A stretch of DNA of 64,000 nt from Gordonia namibiensis NBRC 108229. GTDB lineage: Bacteria; Actinomycetota; Actinomycetes; Mycobacteriales; Mycobacteriaceae. The notes beneath the pieces are model-generated. The model was not told the origin of the DNA. It did not search any database and saw only the letters and a list, made by a program, of their open reading frames with translations. The stretch covers positions 62,001 to 126,000 of the forward strand of contig NZ_BAHE01000008.1 in assembly GCF_000298235.1 (NCBI RefSeq), read 5' to 3'. Shown piece by piece: positions 61,615-64,000 of the stretch (position 1 is its first letter; every line of letters starts with the position of its first letter). The position numbers and the translations under genes are program-made.

Positions 61615-62448
61615 TCAGATGACGGCGAGGCCGATCACCGGGACGATCGTGCAGGACACGACCTGCCCCTTGGTCTTGGTGGTCACGTTGCCGTGGATCG
61701 CGGAGATGACGCGACCCTTGCCGGTCCGGGCGATGCCGGTGAAGGTGCCGGGGCCGTCCTTGACGTTGATCTTCGGGTTCCGCTTCAGCGTGGTGGTGCC
61801 GGTGCGGCCGGTGTCGACGTTGAGCCAGCTCACGATCAGCGGCTTGGCCTTGTTGTCGATGGCGGGGCCGGTGCCCAGCGCGGTGTAGACATACCCGCCC
61901 TCGCCGCGCTTGGGGCCGGGCGCCGGTGCTTCCTGCGGGCCTGCGGTGACCAGGGCGCGGCCCAGCGAACCGCCGCCGGGAATGCAGCCGAGACCGAAGG
62001 TCGGGTACAGGAACTCCTGGATCTTCGGGGCCTTGGGGCCCTTCGGGATCTCCGGATCGCCGGGCTTGGCCTCTGCGGCCAGCTGGCGGGCTGCGGCCTT
62101 GCGTCCGGGCTCACCGAGGAAGTCGGCGACCGAGCGCCAGACCTTGGAGACCTCGGCAGGCATTCCCGGCGTGTTGGCGAATGCCTCGGCCTGCTGGAGC
62201 AGCTGGGCATTGACCTTGCCGTCGGGGCCGGGAGTGGCCACCGAGCCGATGATCGCCGGGGCGAACGCGCCGAGCGAGTCCAGCACGCGCTGGTCGACCT
62301 TGGGAGCGGGCGCAGCGCCGGCGACGGCCGGAAGTGCGAGGCCGGCTGCGGCGACGAGGGCCGAGGCGCTGAGGAACAGGCGGTTGCGCCGGGTCCGGTG
62401 CGGGCGAGAGGTGGTCGGACGCAACCTCGACGGCCGTGTGAAACGCAC
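61615..62448 (-). CDS. Exported protein, WxN..TG family, 277 aa
   Basis: Starting at GTG 62448 the protein has a basic N-region with a Tat-like TRRNRLFL, a hydrophobic core (SASALVAAAGLALPAVAG) and cleavage near AGA-AP at about 46. The mature part has helices (QLLQQAEAFANTPGMPAEV), a Lys/Pro segment, GLGCIPGGGSLGRALVTAG, and the C-terminal VSWLNVDTGRTGTTTL, ARTGKGRVISAIHG and VVSCTIVPVIGLAVI. A longer frame from ATG 62592 would place 48 polar residues before the signal peptide. It is paralogous to its downstream neighbour at 60415. Confidence 0.72.
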   Translation of the reverse strand: MRFTRPSRLRPTTSRPHRTRRNRLFLSASALVAAAGLALPAVAGAAPAPKVDQRVLDSLGAFAPAIIGSVATPGPDGKVNAQLLQQAEAFANTPGMPAEVSKVWRSVADFLGEPGRKAAARQLAAEAKPGDPEIPKGPKAPKIQEFLYPTFGLGCIPGGGSLGRALVTAGPQEAPAPGPKRGEGGYVYTALGTGPAIDNKAKPLIVSWLNVDTGRTGTTTLKRNPKINVKDGPGTFTGIARTGKGRVISAIHGNVTTKTKGQVVSCTIVPVIGLAVI

Positions 62449-62767
62449 TGGTGGTGTCCTATCGGTCGTGGCGCTGCGTCGGCTGGAAGAGCAAGCCTCG
62501 TGCGCCTCGTGGTCGTGTGGATCCTGGTCGTGTGAATCGCCCGGGGCTTGAGGGCGTTCGTCGATCTTCCCACCCCGGACGTCGCGGGTCATTCTAAGCC
62601 CCTCGATGTCCTCTGTGTCCAGGTAGTCCGGCCGGTTGCGGCTGTGACGTATGTGGTTATTGATGCAATTGTTACACGAGTGATTCTCGTGGGCGCTGAA
62701 TCGTGCGTCTTGTCGCCACCTGGTTGGATATGGGGGTGAAGAGACAGTCAGTCGCGAGGAGTCGGAT
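62449..62767. other. Gene-free interval, 319 bp, divergent promoters
   Basis: It lies between the exported-protein gene and the thiamine-type transporter. An AT-rich dip around 62640-62680 (TATGTGGTTATTGATGCAAT) is the likely promoter zone. I looked for a TPP riboswitch (CTGAGA box) before the transporter gene and found none. Confidence 0.5.
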
Positions 62768-63856
62768 GTGAACCACCTGCCGGGCGTGGACGAAGTGCAG
62801 GCCGAGAGTGCCGGGCGTCGTCGAGGGCGGTCGGGGATCGCCTCCCGGGCCGTCACGCTCATCGTCGGCCTGGGGATGGTTCTCACGACCGCGGTGGCCT
62901 GCGCCGACGAGTCGACGACGGGCGGCGAGGTCACCCTGCTGACCCACGAGTCCTTCGAGCTGCCCGAGTCGGTCATCGACGGGTTCCGCCGGCAGACCGG
63001 GCTCACCCTCAAGATCGTGCGCTCCGGTGACGCCGGACAACTGGCCTCGACCGTGTCACTGACCCCCGGCGCGCCGAAGGGTGATGCGGTCTACGGCATC
63101 GACAACACCTTCGCGTCCCGGCCGATCGAAGCGGGAGCCCTGGAGTCCTATGAGTCTCCGCTCGCCGCCGACGGGGCCGACGAGTATGCGGTGCCCGGTG
63201 CGGCCGACAAGCTGACCGCAGTCGACCGCGGCGACGTCTGCCTCAACATCGACGACGCCTGGTACGAATCGCGTTCGCTGACCCCGCCGGCGAGCTTCCG
63301 CGACCTCGTGAAGCCCGAGTACGCATCGCAGACCGTCCTGACCGACCCCGCGACCTCCTCGCCGGGGACGGCCTTCCTGCTGACGACGGTCGGCGCACTC
63401 GGCGACGGCTGGCAGGACTACTGGAAGCGGGTCGTCGGCGGTGGCGCGACCATCGTGTCCGGCTGGGAGGTCGCCTACAACCAGTTGTTCAGCGCCGGAG
63501 AAGGGAAGGGCGACAAGCCGATCGTGCTGTCGTACGCGTCCTCACCCGCCGCCACCCCCGACACCAGCGCCCTCCTCGACAGCTGCTTCCCGCAGGTCGA
63601 GTACATCGGCGTCCTCAAGGGCACCCGCAACTCGACCGGAGCACGCAAGCTCGTCGACTACATGCTGAGCCCGGAGGTGCAGTCCGCCCTGCCGGAGTCG
63701 ATGTACGTGTACCCGGTGCAGCGCGACGTCGACCTGCCCGAGGGCTGGCCGGCCCGGGCGGAGGTGCCGGCGTGGATGTCCTCGCTGCCGCCCGCCACGA
63801 TCGCGGAGAACCGCGAGCGGTGGCTCGACCAGTGGCGTGACGCTGTCGGCAGGTGA
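62768..63856 (+). CDS. Thiamine-type ABC transporter substrate-binding lipoprotein
   Basis: 362 residues. A lipobox-like AVAC (Cys45) follows a hydrophobic segment; the N-region is unusually long (about 28 polar residues). The mature fold is a periplasmic binding protein of the iron/thiamine group: VTLLTHESFELPESVIDGFR, GDAVYGIDNTFASRPIEAG, NIDDAWYESRSLTPP, FRDLVKPEYASQTVLTDPA and ATIVSGWEVAYNQLFSAGEG resemble ThiB. GAGGAGTCGGAT precedes the GTG. The permease gene follows 7 bp later. The ligand is probably thiamine but is not proven. Confidence 0.85.
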   Translation: MNHLPGVDEVQAESAGRRRGRSGIASRAVTLIVGLGMVLTTAVACADESTTGGEVTLLTHESFELPESVIDGFRRQTGLTLKIVRSGDAGQLASTVSLTPGAPKGDAVYGIDNTFASRPIEAGALESYESPLAADGADEYAVPGAADKLTAVDRGDVCLNIDDAWYESRSLTPPASFRDLVKPEYASQTVLTDPATSSPGTAFLLTTVGALGDGWQDYWKRVVGGGATIVSGWEVAYNQLFSAGEGKGDKPIVLSYASSPAATPDTSALLDSCFPQVEYIGVLKGTRNSTGARKLVDYMLSPEVQSALPESMYVYPVQRDVDLPEGWPARAEVPAWMSSLPPATIAENRERWLDQWRDAVGR

Positions 63857-63863
63857 CCGTCCG

Positions 63864-64000
63864 GTGAGCCGGGCCGGGGCGCGGCCCACTGGACGGACGG
63901 CGACGGTCGCCGGTCGGGTGGCACTGCGGCTGATCCCGGCTCTGTTCATCGCCGTCCTCTTCGCGTGGCCGGTGCTCGCGCTCGTCCGCCGCGGGGTGAA
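63864..64000 (+). CDS. Thiamine-type ABC transporter permease, N-terminal fragment (partial)
   Basis: The GTG at 63864 opens a frame to the window edge. The 45 visible residues begin VSRAGARPTGRTATVAGRV and continue into the first membrane segment (LRLIPALFIAVLFAWPVLAL), the usual start of a ThiP-like permease. It is 7 bp after the binding-protein stop, as expected for a thiBPQ-like operon. Confidence 0.7.
   Translation, partial: MSRAGARPTGRTATVAGRVALRLIPALFIAVLFAWPVLALVRRGV

Noticed and set aside
62548-62739. 63-codon plus-strand frame in the gene-free interval
   Set aside because: No ribosome-binding site, no domain, unusual codon use and overlap with the promoter zone.
62449-62767. TPP riboswitch before the thiamine-type transporter
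   Set aside because: No CTGAGA-type thi-box or matching partner segments could be found on the plus strand.

Overview
The window is GC-rich chromosomal DNA of an actinomycete, most likely a mycolic-acid-containing genus of Mycobacteriales such as Gordonia. This is inferred from gene content: a small Rpf, a wax-ester-synthase-like acyltransferase, an MpaB/latex-clearing-type oxygenase, a DszC-like flavoprotein, paired FadE-type dehydrogenases and an Ada-AlkA fusion. It also fits the many leaderless starts, where a TANNNT-like hexamer sits 6-8 nt before the start codon. Genes are dense on both strands. I see no rRNA, tRNA, CRISPR array, prophage or transposase.

Layout. 1-6 kb: CobW C-terminus, secreted amidase, SDR, fructosamine-kinase-like and nucleosidase genes, then rmuC with a DUF6542 protein. 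6-11 kb: alkylation repair (ada-alkA, ogt), AI-2E-type membrane protein, ychF. 11-24 kb: an accessory-looking stretch with four copies of an inverted repeat and one truncated secreted-protein gene, two permeases, a pyrimidine module (NCS1 permease, PucR, Fcy1-like cytosine deaminase, 2OG-oxygenase-like protein), an HtrA protease, a TetR-hemerythrin-SRPBCC operon, GNAT and AraC genes. 23-34 kb: MarR/MFS pair, cyanase divergent from an FNT channel, a large DUF2339 membrane protein, AmpG-like MFS, and TetR/MpaB with a 45-bp operator-like palindrome.

34-39 kb: a complete urea-type ABC transporter, urtABCDE, with a hairpin after urtA. 39-42 kb: RtcB RNA ligase behind a permuted papain-like protein, small unknown genes, and an Rpf. 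42-57 kb: P450 divergent from its TetR, an ene-reductase, acyl-CoA dehydrogenases, a thiolase-crotonase fusion, a DszC-like flavoprotein and a WS/DGAT-like protein. This looks like lipid or hydrophobic-substrate metabolism. 56-64 kb: a protein with 14 tandem decapeptide repeats, several exported proteins (one a lipase-like protein lacking its nucleophile), and the start of a thiamine-type ABC transporter.

The most unusual items are the inverted-repeat family whose copies supply the last codons of two genes and sit at the broken end of a third, the decapeptide-repeat protein, a group of exported proteins sharing a WxN..TG motif, and the pyrimidine module whose oxygenase lacks the usual 2-oxoglutarate-binding arginine. 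All functions are read from motifs and context; no database search was possible.
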